The notes under the pieces were generated by a model. It searched no databases. It had not been told where the DNA came from and saw only the letters and a list, made by a program, of their open reading frames with translations. A stretch of DNA of 64,000 bases from CAYZJV01 sp964482325. GTDB taxonomy: Bacteria; Spirochaetota; Spirochaetia; Sphaerochaetales; Sphaerochaetaceae. Of the stretch, positions 1 through 8,194 are shown piece by piece. The DNA lies in assembly GCA_964482325.1 (NCBI GenBank), contig CAYZXD010000009.1, positions 13,350 through 77,349 on the forward strand, in the 5' to 3' direction. The translations under genes and the position numbers were made by a program. Position 1 is the first letter of the stretch, and each line of letters begins with the position of its first letter.

Positions 1-255
1 CTGAAACGGCTCGCAGCAGTAGCGGCCGGGTGTACGCTCAACCTCATCAAGGATGGGCAGGTGGTTGAAAAGTATCGTACGCACCTACCTCCCCGTATCT
101 ATAATTTTGATGATTTAGCGTGTAATAATGAAGCATGTATCAGCCACCCGGCTCATGCTGAAGGGGTTCCCGCCCGTTTTATCAGGACTCGGGACAATCG
201 ATATGCCTGCGCCTACTGTGGGACTGTGCATACCTTTAAAGAAATATGGAATTAA
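1..255 (+). CDS. pyrI: Aspartate carbamoyltransferase regulatory chain, C-terminal part (5' truncated)
   Basis: Only the last 84 residues are in the window; the reading frame is open from base 1. The product is the zinc-binding C-terminal part of the regulatory chain, which transmits nucleotide effects to the catalytic chain of aspartate transcarbamylase. The four zinc cysteines are visible as CNNEAC (CxxxxC) and CAYC (CxxC) near the end, and LNLIKDG upstream matches the end of the allosteric domain. It is followed 15 bp later by pyrE, so it is the upstream visible part of the pyrimidine operon. Whether it is separate or fused behind a PyrB domain, as in some bacteria such as Thermotoga, cannot be told from here. 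Confidence 0.93.
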   Translation: MKRLAAVAAGCTLNLIKDGQVVEKYRTHLPPRIYNFDDLACNNEACISHPAHAEGVPARFIRTRDNRYACAYCGTVHTFKEIWN

Positions 256-270
256 TCGGAAGGAGCAATC

Positions 271-975
271 ATGCACAAAGAAATTGAAACGGTACAGCAA
301 CACTACGGTCCTCTTATCGCTCGTAAAGCGCTCTCCATGGAGGCCATCCGCTTGAATGTCAGTGATCCTTTTCAATGGGCCAGTGGGTATCGGATGCCGA
401 TTTATAATGATAACCGAAGGCTGCTTGCCGATCCGGGTGCGCGAGAACTTATCTGTGATGCTTTTGAAGCGCTTGTGCATGCATTGCACACTGAAGTTGA
501 CAATATTGCAGGAACCGCTACTGCAGGGATCCCCCATGCCACCAGTCTGGCTGACCGATTGGAACTGCCGCTCAGTTATGTGCGATCATCGGGGAAAGGC
601 CATGGCTTAAGAAATCAGATTGAAGGATTGGCTTCAGATGGATCGTATCATGGACAACAGGTGGTACTAATTGAAGACCTCATCTCAACTGGGGGATCCT
701 CTATCAATGCGATCAAGGCAATCCGGGATGCAGATGGGAACGTCTCGCACTGCCTGGCCATCTTTACCTATGCTCTTCAGGCCTCAGAAGAGGCCTTCAA
801 CTCACTGGATCCCTCCTGTGCTCTGGTCAGCATCCTCAATTATGATACGATGGTTGAAACCGCCGGAGCTACCGGATATGTTGATGAACAGGAAATGTCA
901 CTGCTGCGACAGTGGAGACTCGATCCTTTCGGATGGGGGAGCACTCATGGATTTCCTCCAGCGGATAAGGAGTAG
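271..975 (+). CDS. pyrE: Orotate phosphoribosyltransferase
   Basis: Transfers phosphoribose from PRPP to orotate to give OMP, the fifth step of UMP synthesis, in the cytoplasm. The 234-residue protein carries the PRPP-binding motif VVLIEDLISTGGSS at residues 131-144, and upstream FQWASGYRMPIYNDNR fits the substrate-binding hood of this family. The ATG follows the ribosome site aaggagcaatc. The gene lies 15 bp after pyrI and 6 bp before pyrF, so it is co-transcribed with them. Length is in the usual range of about 210-235 residues. Confidence 0.96.
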   Translation: MHKEIETVQQHYGPLIARKALSMEAIRLNVSDPFQWASGYRMPIYNDNRRLLADPGARELICDAFEALVHALHTEVDNIAGTATAGIPHATSLADRLELPLSYVRSSGKGHGLRNQIEGLASDGSYHGQQVVLIEDLISTGGSSINAIKAIRDADGNVSHCLAIFTYALQASEEAFNSLDPSCALVSILNYDTMVETAGATGYVDEQEMSLLRQWRLDPFGWGSTHGFPPADKE

Positions 976-981
976 ACACCG

Positions 982-1875
982 ATGAAAAGCTATACAACGC
1001 TATTAACTGAAAGCGCCATAAAAAGCGGCAACTGTGCCTGTATGGGGCTTGATCCTCAATGGGATCTGCTACCGGTACGCACGGGAAGTATTCGATCCGA
1101 TCTTGTCGGGTTTTTTTCTGAACTCTTTGCGGCAATGGGTGATCGAAATCTTACTCCCGCTGCATTCAAGCCCAATATCGGCTACTACCATGTTCTGGAT
1201 AACCCGAGATCGGGGGAATTCGAAGGATCCCTTGCCCTCTCTGATGTGCTTACCTTACTCGAACAGCACTTTTCGGGTATCCCGGTAATTCTTGATGCCA
1301 AACGGGGAGATATCGCTCGTTCCAGTGAGAACTATGCCCACGAGGCTTTCGATGTCTGGCTCTGTGATGCCATCACGGCAAGTCCCTATATGGGAACCGA
1401 TTCGGTGAGCCCGTTTAATCGGGAGGACAGCCGCTCGAAAGGTGTGTACCTCCTAAATCGCACCAGTAATCCGGGAGCAAAAGACCTGCAGGATCTTACG
1501 GTAATAGATGCCGTAGATGAACAGGTGACATACCCCCTCTACCTTGCGGTGGCACACCGCATAGCCCGGTGGGCAGAACATTTTGATGGGGTAGGTGCCG
1601 TGGTGGGAGCTACCAGTATTGATGAACTTGCTGAAATCGCCGCCTATTATGCCCCGCGCAACATCCCGCTGCTGATACCTGGTGTAGGAAGTCAGGGGGC
1701 AAGTGCCACGAAAACGCTGCAAGTCCTTCGTGATGCAGGGTATCCGGTACAGCTAGCCCGTATCAACAGCTCAAGTGCATTGACCCATCCGTGGAAAAAA
1801 GCTCCCGCCCCCGATAATTATCTGGAACAATGTTTGACAAATATTGAAAGCCTGCTACGGGAGACCTCATTGTGA
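982..1875 (+). CDS. pyrF: Orotidine 5'-phosphate decarboxylase, group 2
   Basis: Decarboxylates OMP to UMP, the last step of the de novo pathway. At 297 residues it belongs to the longer group-2 form of the enzyme. The catalytic Asp-x-Lys array is in DAKRGDI (Asp105, Lys107), and FKPNIGYY precedes it, as is typical of this group. The C-terminal phosphate-binding part is seen as PGVGSQGAS. The stop overlaps the GTG start of the next gene (GTGA, 1872-1875), which implies translational coupling. Confidence 0.96.
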   Translation: MKSYTTLLTESAIKSGNCACMGLDPQWDLLPVRTGSIRSDLVGFFSELFAAMGDRNLTPAAFKPNIGYYHVLDNPRSGEFEGSLALSDVLTLLEQHFSGIPVILDAKRGDIARSSENYAHEAFDVWLCDAITASPYMGTDSVSPFNREDSRSKGVYLLNRTSNPGAKDLQDLTVIDAVDEQVTYPLYLAVAHRIARWAEHFDGVGAVVGATSIDELAEIAAYYAPRNIPLLIPGVGSQGASATKTLQVLRDAGYPVQLARINSSSALTHPWKKAPAPDNYLEQCLTNIESLLRETSL

Positions 1876-3629
1876 GTTGGCAACAGGATCCGAATCGGGT
1901 GCGTGCATATCTTAGTGGAAGGCATCTGCGTATTCAGGGTGGAGAGGACTCTCTCAGTTTTGCTACCGTCAGCGGAGTTCTAAGTACCAAAACACCCCTG
2001 ATTCGGTATGCCGATACTTACTTGAACGAATTCGGTGTGATCACCACGAAAAGCTTTCAGGTCAGTGAAAACCCGGGGAATCGAGAGCCTATCATCTGTG
2101 AAATGAGCCCCGGTTCATTCGGCAATTCAGTCGGACTGAGAAACCCCGGGATGGATAGTGCCCTAGCAGAACTCAAACAGCTGCGAAACGATTACCGGAT
2201 GCGTGCCCTGCTCAATGTATCAGTATCTGCATCGACCGTTGAGGATTTTATTATACTCGTGAAGGCCTTTGCCCCGGTTGCGGATATTATTGAGCTGAAT
2301 TTTAGCTGTCCGCATGCAGCTGCTGGATATGGAGCTTCGATTGGGTGTTCATCAGAACTGTCCGGGCTCTATATGATGGAGATCAGGAAAGCAGTTTCCG
2401 ATTGCCCTGCGCTCATTTTCCCCAAGCTGACACCGAATGTTCCCGATATCGCCACCATCGCCCGTGAAGTGATCGCCTGTGGTGCTGATGGCATTGTTGC
2501 CATCAACACCGTCGGTCCTGAGGTACATCGGGAACTGCTCAGCGGTAAACCGATTCTGCAGAATGCCCTCGGGGGAAAGGGAGGGAAAAGTGGTCGGTGG
2601 ATTCACGAGGAAGCACTGCGGTGTATATGTGCGATCCGAATGGCGGTCGGTCCTGAAGTCCCCATAATCGGAATGGGCGGCGTCACCACAGGGGGCGATT
2701 GTGCTGCCATGGTGCAAGCCGGTGCTGATGTCGTAGGCATCGGTTCAGCCTTCGGAAAGGTGAAACAACAGCACTGGGCAGATTTCAGTGCCGCACTGCA
2801 TCGTGATGCACAATCCAGGCTGACCACCGGTCATGATACGCATGAATCGGATCAGTATTATAATCATGCAGTATCAATGGAGTACCATGCCTATACGATT
2901 ACCAAACGTATCGCTCATGGAGAGGATACGGTGGTATTCACCCTTGATGGCACCTGGGATTATGAAGCAGGGCAGTTTGTCTTTCTCTGGATACCGCAAA
3001 TTGGGGAAAAGCCCTTTTCCATAGCTGAAGCTGATCCAATGAAGTTTGTTATCAAACGCAGAGGCCCGTTCACTGAAGCGCTGTTTGCCCTGCATCCGGG
3101 AGATACACTGTATGTTCGGGGACTCTATGGAGCTCCGGTTACACTAACTCCAACAAAGCAGGCAATACTCGTCGGTGGTGGCACCGGTGTTGCAGTTCTC
3201 CCTGCTTTAGCACGAAAACTAGCTCAGCAGGGAACCTCCTTGGATATCTTTATCGGAACCAGTGAAACTCCTGTAGAAGGAGAGGAAGGTCTGTTAGAAA
3301 AGACGCTCAGTCAATACGGTACGGTGACCATTGTCCCTGATGCAGGTAAACCGGGTCGTGTACTCGATAATTTGCAGTCGGCTTTACAGAAAGTGGATGG
3401 CAAGCTATCTGGGTATATCGTAGGACCGACGGTCTTCATGCGCAAGACTGCCCAGCTGATGCTTGATGCCCATATTTCTGCCGATCAGATTCAACTCTCA
3501 TTGGAACTTTCCACTATGTGCGGGATCGGTATGTGCGGGGAATGTCTTTGTGGAGATCGACTCACCTGTGCCTGGGGAACCTTTATGGATTATGAGTATC
3601 TGATGAGAGAGGCTCCTCAACTGTTATGA
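1872..3629 (+). CDS. Dihydroorotate dehydrogenase fused to its electron-transfer subunit (PyrD-PyrK)
   Basis: The 585-residue protein appears to be both subunits of a class 1B, NAD-dependent dihydroorotate dehydrogenase in one chain. Residues 1 to about 320 are the FMN barrel, with the catalytic Cys146 in ELNFSCPH and phosphate-loop glycines in IIGMGGVTTGGD. From about Met336 a PyrK-like FAD/NAD reductase follows (VGGGTGVAVLPALARKL is the nucleotide-binding segment). It ends in a 2Fe-2S cysteine cluster at C550, C555, C558 and probably C566. Classical PyrD and PyrK are separate proteins that form a heterotetramer. The start is GTG, overlapping the pyrF stop, and the stop overlaps pyrC (ATGA). 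The spacing to the fourth cysteine is shorter than in the well-studied lactococcal PyrK. Confidence 0.93.
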   Translation: MSWQQDPNRVRAYLSGRHLRIQGGEDSLSFATVSGVLSTKTPLIRYADTYLNEFGVITTKSFQVSENPGNREPIICEMSPGSFGNSVGLRNPGMDSALAELKQLRNDYRMRALLNVSVSASTVEDFIILVKAFAPVADIIELNFSCPHAAAGYGASIGCSSELSGLYMMEIRKAVSDCPALIFPKLTPNVPDIATIAREVIACGADGIVAINTVGPEVHRELLSGKPILQNALGGKGGKSGRWIHEEALRCICAIRMAVGPEVPIIGMGGVTTGGDCAAMVQAGADVVGIGSAFGKVKQQHWADFSAALHRDAQSRLTTGHDTHESDQYYNHAVSMEYHAYTITKRIAHGEDTVVFTLDGTWDYEAGQFVFLWIPQIGEKPFSIAEADPMKFVIKRRGPFTEALFALHPGDTLYVRGLYGAPVTLTPTKQAILVGGGTGVAVLPALARKLAQQGTSLDIFIGTSETPVEGEEGLLEKTLSQYGTVTIVPDAGKPGRVLDNLQSALQKVDGKLSGYIVGPTVFMRKTAQLMLDAHISADQIQLSLELSTMCGIGMCGECLCGDRLTCAWGTFMDYEYLMREAPQLL

Positions 3630-4687
3630 TTGATGTACATGTCCACCTGCGTGACGGCAGGCAGGCAGCGAAAGAGACGATTCTCCATGGATTGCAGGTA
3701 GCCTCTGCTCTTGGGATCACCGCCGTATGTGATATGCCGAACACCGACCCCCCATTGACTCATCGACTGGCTGTCCTTGACCGGCTTGCTCTGGGTGCAC
3801 AGGCGGTTGCCCAATTAGGGAAAGAGTTCTTCTACGGTGTGTACCTTGGTGTGACCGCCGATGACGAGCAGCTGTGCGAGGTTGTCGATCTATATCGAGA
3901 ACTAAGTCCGCAAGTAGTTGGACTGAAACTGTTTGCCGGGCATTCGACAGGGAATATGGGACTTACCACAGAAGAGCAGCAGCAACAGGTATATCGGCAA
4001 CTTGCCCATATGGGGTATACCGGAGTGTTAGCCGTTCATTGTGAGAAGGAATCGCTGATGCATCCAGAACTGTGGGATCCTCAGATTCCCGAAAGTCACC
4101 TTCTAGCCAGACCGCCGGAAGCTGAAATTGCTTCTGTTTCCGATCAGATCACCTTTGCCCGACAAGCCGGTTTTCCTGGAACGCTTCACATCTGCCACAT
4201 CTCCACTGAGAAAGCGATAGCATTGGTAGCCGATGCGCAAAAGCATGGGATGCGCATCACCTGCGGGGCCACAGCACACCATGCACTTCTTGATGAGCAT
4301 CTGGCGAAAACTCCGGGTCATCTGTGCAAGATGAATCCGCCCCTGAGATGTGCTGCTGATCGAGACGCGGTATTTTCTGCTTTATGTGATGGAACCATTG
4401 ACTGGATCGAAAGTGATCATGCACCGCACACATTGGTGGATAAAGCTAAGGGTGCATCAGGTGTTCCGGGTTTTGCCGGAACCGCATTGCTCATCAGGGC
4501 ACTGCGTCATGCGGGTGTAAGTGAAGATCACATGAAAAGACTCTGCGGTGAACGGGCAGCTGAGGTATTTCATCTCTCGTCTCCTGTCAAAGTCCCGGAT
4601 GAACGACAGATTCATCAGATAATTACGTTCTTACGCAAATCGTATCCCTATGATTCTTTCGCCACGATAGGGAATAAGGATAATTAG
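3626..4687 (+). CDS. pyrC: Dihydroorotase
   Basis: Cyclises carbamoyl-aspartate to dihydroorotate. It is a binuclear zinc amidohydrolase of 353 residues. Visible metal ligands are H5 and H7 (DVHVH), the probable carboxylated lysine K101 (GLKLFAG), H138 (AVHCEKE), H188/H191 (HICHIST) and the catalytic D264 (SDHAPH). The start overlaps the pyrDK stop (ATGA), and it is the last gene of the operon. Its stop codon overlaps by four bases the stop of the convergent PII-like gene, so there is no room for an intergenic terminator between the two operons. Confidence 0.95.
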   Translation: MIDVHVHLRDGRQAAKETILHGLQVASALGITAVCDMPNTDPPLTHRLAVLDRLALGAQAVAQLGKEFFYGVYLGVTADDEQLCEVVDLYRELSPQVVGLKLFAGHSTGNMGLTTEEQQQQVYRQLAHMGYTGVLAVHCEKESLMHPELWDPQIPESHLLARPPEAEIASVSDQITFARQAGFPGTLHICHISTEKAIALVADAQKHGMRITCGATAHHALLDEHLAKTPGHLCKMNPPLRCAADRDAVFSALCDGTIDWIESDHAPHTLVDKAKGASGVPGFAGTALLIRALRHAGVSEDHMKRLCGERAAEVFHLSSPVKVPDERQIHQIITFLRKSYPYDSFATIGNKDN

Positions 4688-5376
4688 GACTTTCCTCCGA
4701 GAGTCATGAACCGTTCCACATCAATACAGAATGCAATTCCAGACCCGGGTTCTGCCAGACAGGGAACCCCTTTGATGGCATCGAGAACTTTTCCCGTTAG
4801 TCCGGAACCGACAAGGATAAGGATCATCTCTTTTTCGGGTACCAGCTGAACACCGAAAAATTTGACATCTTCCTCTTTTCCCGTTCCTCGTGCAGCGAGA
4901 ATAGTACCACCAGTTGCACCGGCAGCTCGTGCTGCATCCATAACCTCGTCTGTAGTCCCCCGATTTACGATACAGGTAATAAGCGTGTGTACAGTGTCCA
5001 TTGATGATCTCCTCTGTGTTTGCGATTCCGTAACCGAATCGTCTGTTTCTGTGTGAAGCACATGGGCGAGAATATGTGGTACATCAATAAGCATGGCAAT
5101 ACCACAGGCTAATCGTTTATTTCGTCTGAAGTGGGTAAGCCGCTCCAGTACCGGCTCAACATGCTGATCGCTCAGAAGGGTGAGTACAATCTCTTTTTCT
5201 GCATCTCCAAGACCCAGCATATGGAGGATGGCATGTTCAGCAACTCCCTTACCGATGAGGATCGTTCCACCACGGGCACCGGCTCCTTTTGTTTCATGTA
5301 CCAGAGCTTCACCCACTCCTGATTGCACTATACTGAGTAGTAGCTTCCCCTGGCGGTATACCGTATCGACTTTCAT
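4684..5376 (-). CDS. Tandem PII-like signalling protein (two GlnB-like domains)
   Basis: The 230 residues fall into two similar PII/GlnB-like halves, about 1-105 and 126-230, joined by a polar linker. Each half has the core order beta-strand, helix with a GA(G/T)GGTIL turn, then a loop and strand. Half 1 has GAGARGGTILIGKG and half 2 has GATGGTILAARGTG. PII-like proteins sense small molecules and bind membrane transporters or enzymes. The gene overlaps the start of its upstream partner, a DUF1538 membrane protein, by four bases, so it probably regulates that protein. This is inference from context. Half 2 begins at an internal Met126 that has its own good ribosome site (see separate entry). 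Confidence 0.8.
   Translation of the reverse strand: MKVDTVYRQGKLLLSIVQSGVGEALVHETKGAGARGGTILIGKGVAEHAILHMLGLGDAEKEIVLTLLSDQHVEPVLERLTHFRRNKRLACGIAMLIDVPHILAHVLHTETDDSVTESQTQRRSSMDTVHTLITCIVNRGTTDEVMDAARAAGATGGTILAARGTGKEEDVKFFGVQLVPEKEMILILVGSGLTGKVLDAIKGVPCLAEPGSGIAFCIDVERFMTLGGKS
4999..5018 (-). promoter_or_regulatory. Possible internal ribosome site and start for the second PII-like domain
   Basis: On the minus strand the sequence AGAGGAG sits eight bases before an in-frame ATG (Met126 of the tandem protein). Initiation here would make a free 105-residue second domain (4684-5001) besides the full-length tandem protein. It could be chance in a polar linker. Confidence 0.4.
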
Positions 5377-6851
5377 ACCGATTTATCCTCCTTTACCGAC
5401 TTTTTACGTCCATCCTTTTCTCTGTGACGATAGAGCAGCCCCAGCAGCTGAATGGTGATCAATGGGGTCATGGCTATCAGGGCAACGATACCGAAGGCAT
5501 CAGAGAGCGGATTTCCTCCAAGTGCCACGGAGGCTCCCAAGGTGAAAGCTAAGAGAAAAGAACTGGACATGGGTCCACTTGCAACCCCTCCCGAATCAAA
5601 TGCGATAGCGGTGAAGAGAGGAGGACAGAAGAACATCATGATCAATGCCATAAGGTATCCCGGAATGAGGAAGTAAATCAGAGGGAGATGGTACACCACC
5701 CGTACCATGGCAAGTCCGACCGCAAGTGAAACTCCGAGCGAAAAAAATACGAGAACCATTGATTTTTTGATGGAACCTCCCGATACATCGCGTACCTGAT
5801 CAGTAAGTACCCATACGGCAGGTTCGGCAAGTACGACCACCGCTCCGAGAAGGAATCCCAATGGGATGAGTACCCACTGATATGATCCCTCTCCGATTAG
5901 CGCACCAAGTTGCGAGCCGACCGGCATAAACGCTCCGTTGACTCCCATGAGAAACAGCGTGAGTCCGAGAGCTGCATACAGAAGGCCCTGAATCATTCTG
6001 ATGAATTGCCGGTGATGCTGATGGAGCAAGGTGAATTGGAATATGATAAAGAGCGCAGCGAGGGGACCGAGAGCCTGTACCACCTCGTTGACACTGGCAG
6101 AAAAAAGTTCTCCGAATGAAAGCGAAGCTGCAGTCATTTCAGCTGCCGCTGGTGCAGGATCATTACCTGAAGCAATGATTCCCATGAGCAATACCGCACT
6201 GATCGGTCCGATAGAGGCAATACCGACAAGACCGAAACTGTCCTGTTCACTCTTTTTGCTTTTTCGTACTCCGGCTACACCGACACCGAGAGCGAGAATG
6301 AACGGGACAGTCATGGGACCGGTTGTCGCCCCTCCGGCATCGAATGCGATGCCGAGAAAGAACGGATCGGTAAAGAGTGCAAGAATCGTAACGATGCCGT
6401 AAAACACGATAATGATCCAACGGTAGCTTATCGTGAGAACGATTCGGGCAAAGGCCAGAGAGACGAAGATTCCCACCCCCAGTGATATGGCCAGTACAAG
6501 ATGCATCCGATTCACCGAGGGGATATAGGTGGTAACCTGCTGGGCAAGCACTTGAACCTGCGGTTCAGCAATCGTAATGATGAGACCAATGATGAACCCG
6601 ACGACAAGGAGCAACGGGAGGCTGCGTCGATTCATCAAGGCCGATCCGGTACGCTGTCCTACTGGAATGATACCGATATCGGTACCAAGAAGGAACAGGC
6701 TGAGCCCTACGATGATTGCCACAGCTCCCAGGATAAAGGAACCTATGCTCCTCCATCCGATCGGGGCAATAGTAAGCTGCAGGACGATTACCAGAAGGAC
6801 AATCGGTATCACTGAGGAAGCAGTTTCTCTGAACTTGCGTATCAGATTCAA
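5373..6851 (-). CDS. DUF1538 membrane protein with two repeated domains
   Basis: A 492-residue integral membrane protein with about twelve or more hydrophobic segments. It is an internal duplication. IAFDAGGATTGPM (near residue 169) recurs as IAFDSGGVASGPM (near 417). AEPQVQVLAQQV recurs as AEPAVWVLTDQV, and LGTDIGIIPVG recurs as MGVNGAFMPVG. These are signatures of the DUF1538 family, whose substrate is not known to me. The start is TTG, preceded on the minus strand by TTAGGAGGG at good spacing. The tandem PII-like gene follows with a four-base overlap, which suggests a transporter with a dedicated PII-type regulator, comparable in logic to AmtB-GlnK or SbtA-SbtB. Confidence 0.82.
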   Translation of the reverse strand: MNLIRKFRETASSVIPIVLLVIVLQLTIAPIGWRSIGSFILGAVAIIVGLSLFLLGTDIGIIPVGQRTGSALMNRRSLPLLLVVGFIIGLIITIAEPQVQVLAQQVTTYIPSVNRMHLVLAISLGVGIFVSLAFARIVLTISYRWIIIVFYGIVTILALFTDPFFLGIAFDAGGATTGPMTVPFILALGVGVAGVRKSKKSEQDSFGLVGIASIGPISAVLLMGIIASGNDPAPAAAEMTAASLSFGELFSASVNEVVQALGPLAALFIIFQFTLLHQHHRQFIRMIQGLLYAALGLTLFLMGVNGAFMPVGSQLGALIGEGSYQWVLIPLGFLLGAVVVLAEPAVWVLTDQVRDVSGGSIKKSMVLVFFSLGVSLAVGLAMVRVVYHLPLIYFLIPGYLMALIMMFFCPPLFTAIAFDSGGVASGPMSSSFLLAFTLGASVALGGNPLSDAFGIVALIAMTPLITIQLLGLLYRHREKDGRKKSVKEDKSV

Positions 6852-6930
6852 TCGAAGAATCCCTCCTAACCATCAGTACCGTGAGCATACCGGCAAACGC
6901 GCTTCATCGCAAGTGTCTTATGCTTACCTA

Positions 6931-6959
6931 TTGCGGGCACCATGGCTGCATGATATATT
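6931..6959 (+). promoter_or_regulatory. Candidate promoter for the acyltransferase operon
   Basis: TTGCGG, a 17-base spacer and TATATT, ending 20 bases before the ATG at 6980. The -10 box is good but the -35 box matches only in TTG. It sits in the 128-bp divergent gap with the DUF1538 gene. Confidence 0.35.
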
Positions 6960-6979
6960 GATGACAAAGAGGGCCGGAA

Positions 6980-8194
6980 ATGTCAGAAACACCATTATTC
7001 ATCAGGATAGCCCGTCCGACATATGGGAGGTGGCTGCTGTATCACCATCAGGTACGTACTGCAGGATATGAGATGATCCCGAAACAAGGACCATTTTTGA
7101 TCTTAGCCAATCATACCCACACCTACGATCCTTTCTTCATTTCATCATCATTGAAAATTCATGTTCGATGGGTAGCCGGAGCCTATCTCTTTAAAAATCA
7201 GTTCATCAAGTTGCTCCTGCAGAAATGGATCGGGGGAATTGCAAAACAGCAAGGGCGCAGTGATTTTCAGACGATTCGTGATATTTCTGCAGCTTTCAAG
7301 CAGAATCAGGTAGTAGGCCTCTTCCCTGAGGGGACCAGGACCTGGGATGGTGAGCCGCTCGGGTTTGAATTGGCAACAGCCAAACTGGTGCGTATGTTCG
7401 GCGTTCCTGTAGTGCTCATGCATATCGAGGGTGGGTATGCACAACGGCCCCGTTGGGCTATCCATCTGCGTAAAGGCCCGATTACGTTGCGTGTCATACA
7501 GGTGCTGCAACCGGGGCAGTTGAAACAGCTTTCAGTGAAGCAGGTTCATCAGCAACTTACCGAACTGTTGGGATTCAGTCATCATCGGTGGCAAAAACAG
7601 CAACAGATCCCCTATATTTCTCGAGGCAATGCTGAAGGTCTGGAAAAACTCCTGTATCAATGTCCGTCATGCAACAGTCGTTCGACGCTGGTAACCGAGG
7701 GACATGAGATACGATGTACTGCATGTGATTTGACCTGTGTTTTGGATCCGTATGACCATCTGCTTGTCACACGGGGAACAGCACTCGGTTTTTCCTCGGT
7801 CGCCCAATGGCATACCTGGGAACAGCAGCAGTTATGTGCAACCGATGCAACTGGAGAACTCTTTCCGCCCGATCAGGGAGTACTGCTCCAACAGGGCGTC
7901 GGTAAAAAACTGGTGACAATTTCCAGGGACTTCACCGTAGCTCTTGAAGCCGATCGTATGGTGATCACGATGAAAACAACGGTACCTGAACATCTGAATA
8001 ACCCGTTGATATTCACTTTTGAGCACATGCAGTCCATGATCATCAACGCAAAAAGTACGATCGAGTTGTATCATGCCGATCAGTTGTGGCGTATTCGGAT
8101 CATCGGCAATCGATCAATCGTAAAATATGTAGAATATTATCGATCCTGCAGGAAGGATGCTACGATGCCTGCAGCCGGACAGGAGGTCCCATGA
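6980..8194 (+). CDS. PlsC-type acyltransferase with C-terminal zinc-ribbon extension
   Basis: The first 190 or so residues are a 1-acylglycerol-3-phosphate acyltransferase-like domain. The catalytic H(x4)D box is in ANHTHTYDP and the glycerophosphate-binding box is FPEGTR. Such enzymes acylate lysophosphatidate or related lipids at the inner face of the membrane. Unusually, the protein continues to 404 residues: a four-cysteine zinc ribbon follows (C228, C231, C246, C249, as CPSC and CTAC), then a beta-rich tail of about 130 residues that I do not recognise. The start at 6980 leaves the normal N-terminal lead before the HX4D box. Its stop overlaps the start of the symporter gene (ATGA). The lipid substrate is unknown. 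Confidence 0.83.
   Translation: MSETPLFIRIARPTYGRWLLYHHQVRTAGYEMIPKQGPFLILANHTHTYDPFFISSSLKIHVRWVAGAYLFKNQFIKLLLQKWIGGIAKQQGRSDFQTIRDISAAFKQNQVVGLFPEGTRTWDGEPLGFELATAKLVRMFGVPVVLMHIEGGYAQRPRWAIHLRKGPITLRVIQVLQPGQLKQLSVKQVHQQLTELLGFSHHRWQKQQQIPYISRGNAEGLEKLLYQCPSCNSRSTLVTEGHEIRCTACDLTCVLDPYDHLLVTRGTALGFSSVAQWHTWEQQQLCATDATGELFPPDQGVLLQQGVGKKLVTISRDFTVALEADRMVITMKTTVPEHLNNPLIFTFEHMQSMIINAKSTIELYHADQLWRIRIIGNRSIVKYVEYYRSCRKDATMPAAGQEVP

Noticed and set aside
5452..7071. Plus-strand open frames opposite the DUF1538 gene
   Set aside because: Their translations are low-complexity shadows of the membrane protein, with no ribosome sites or family features.
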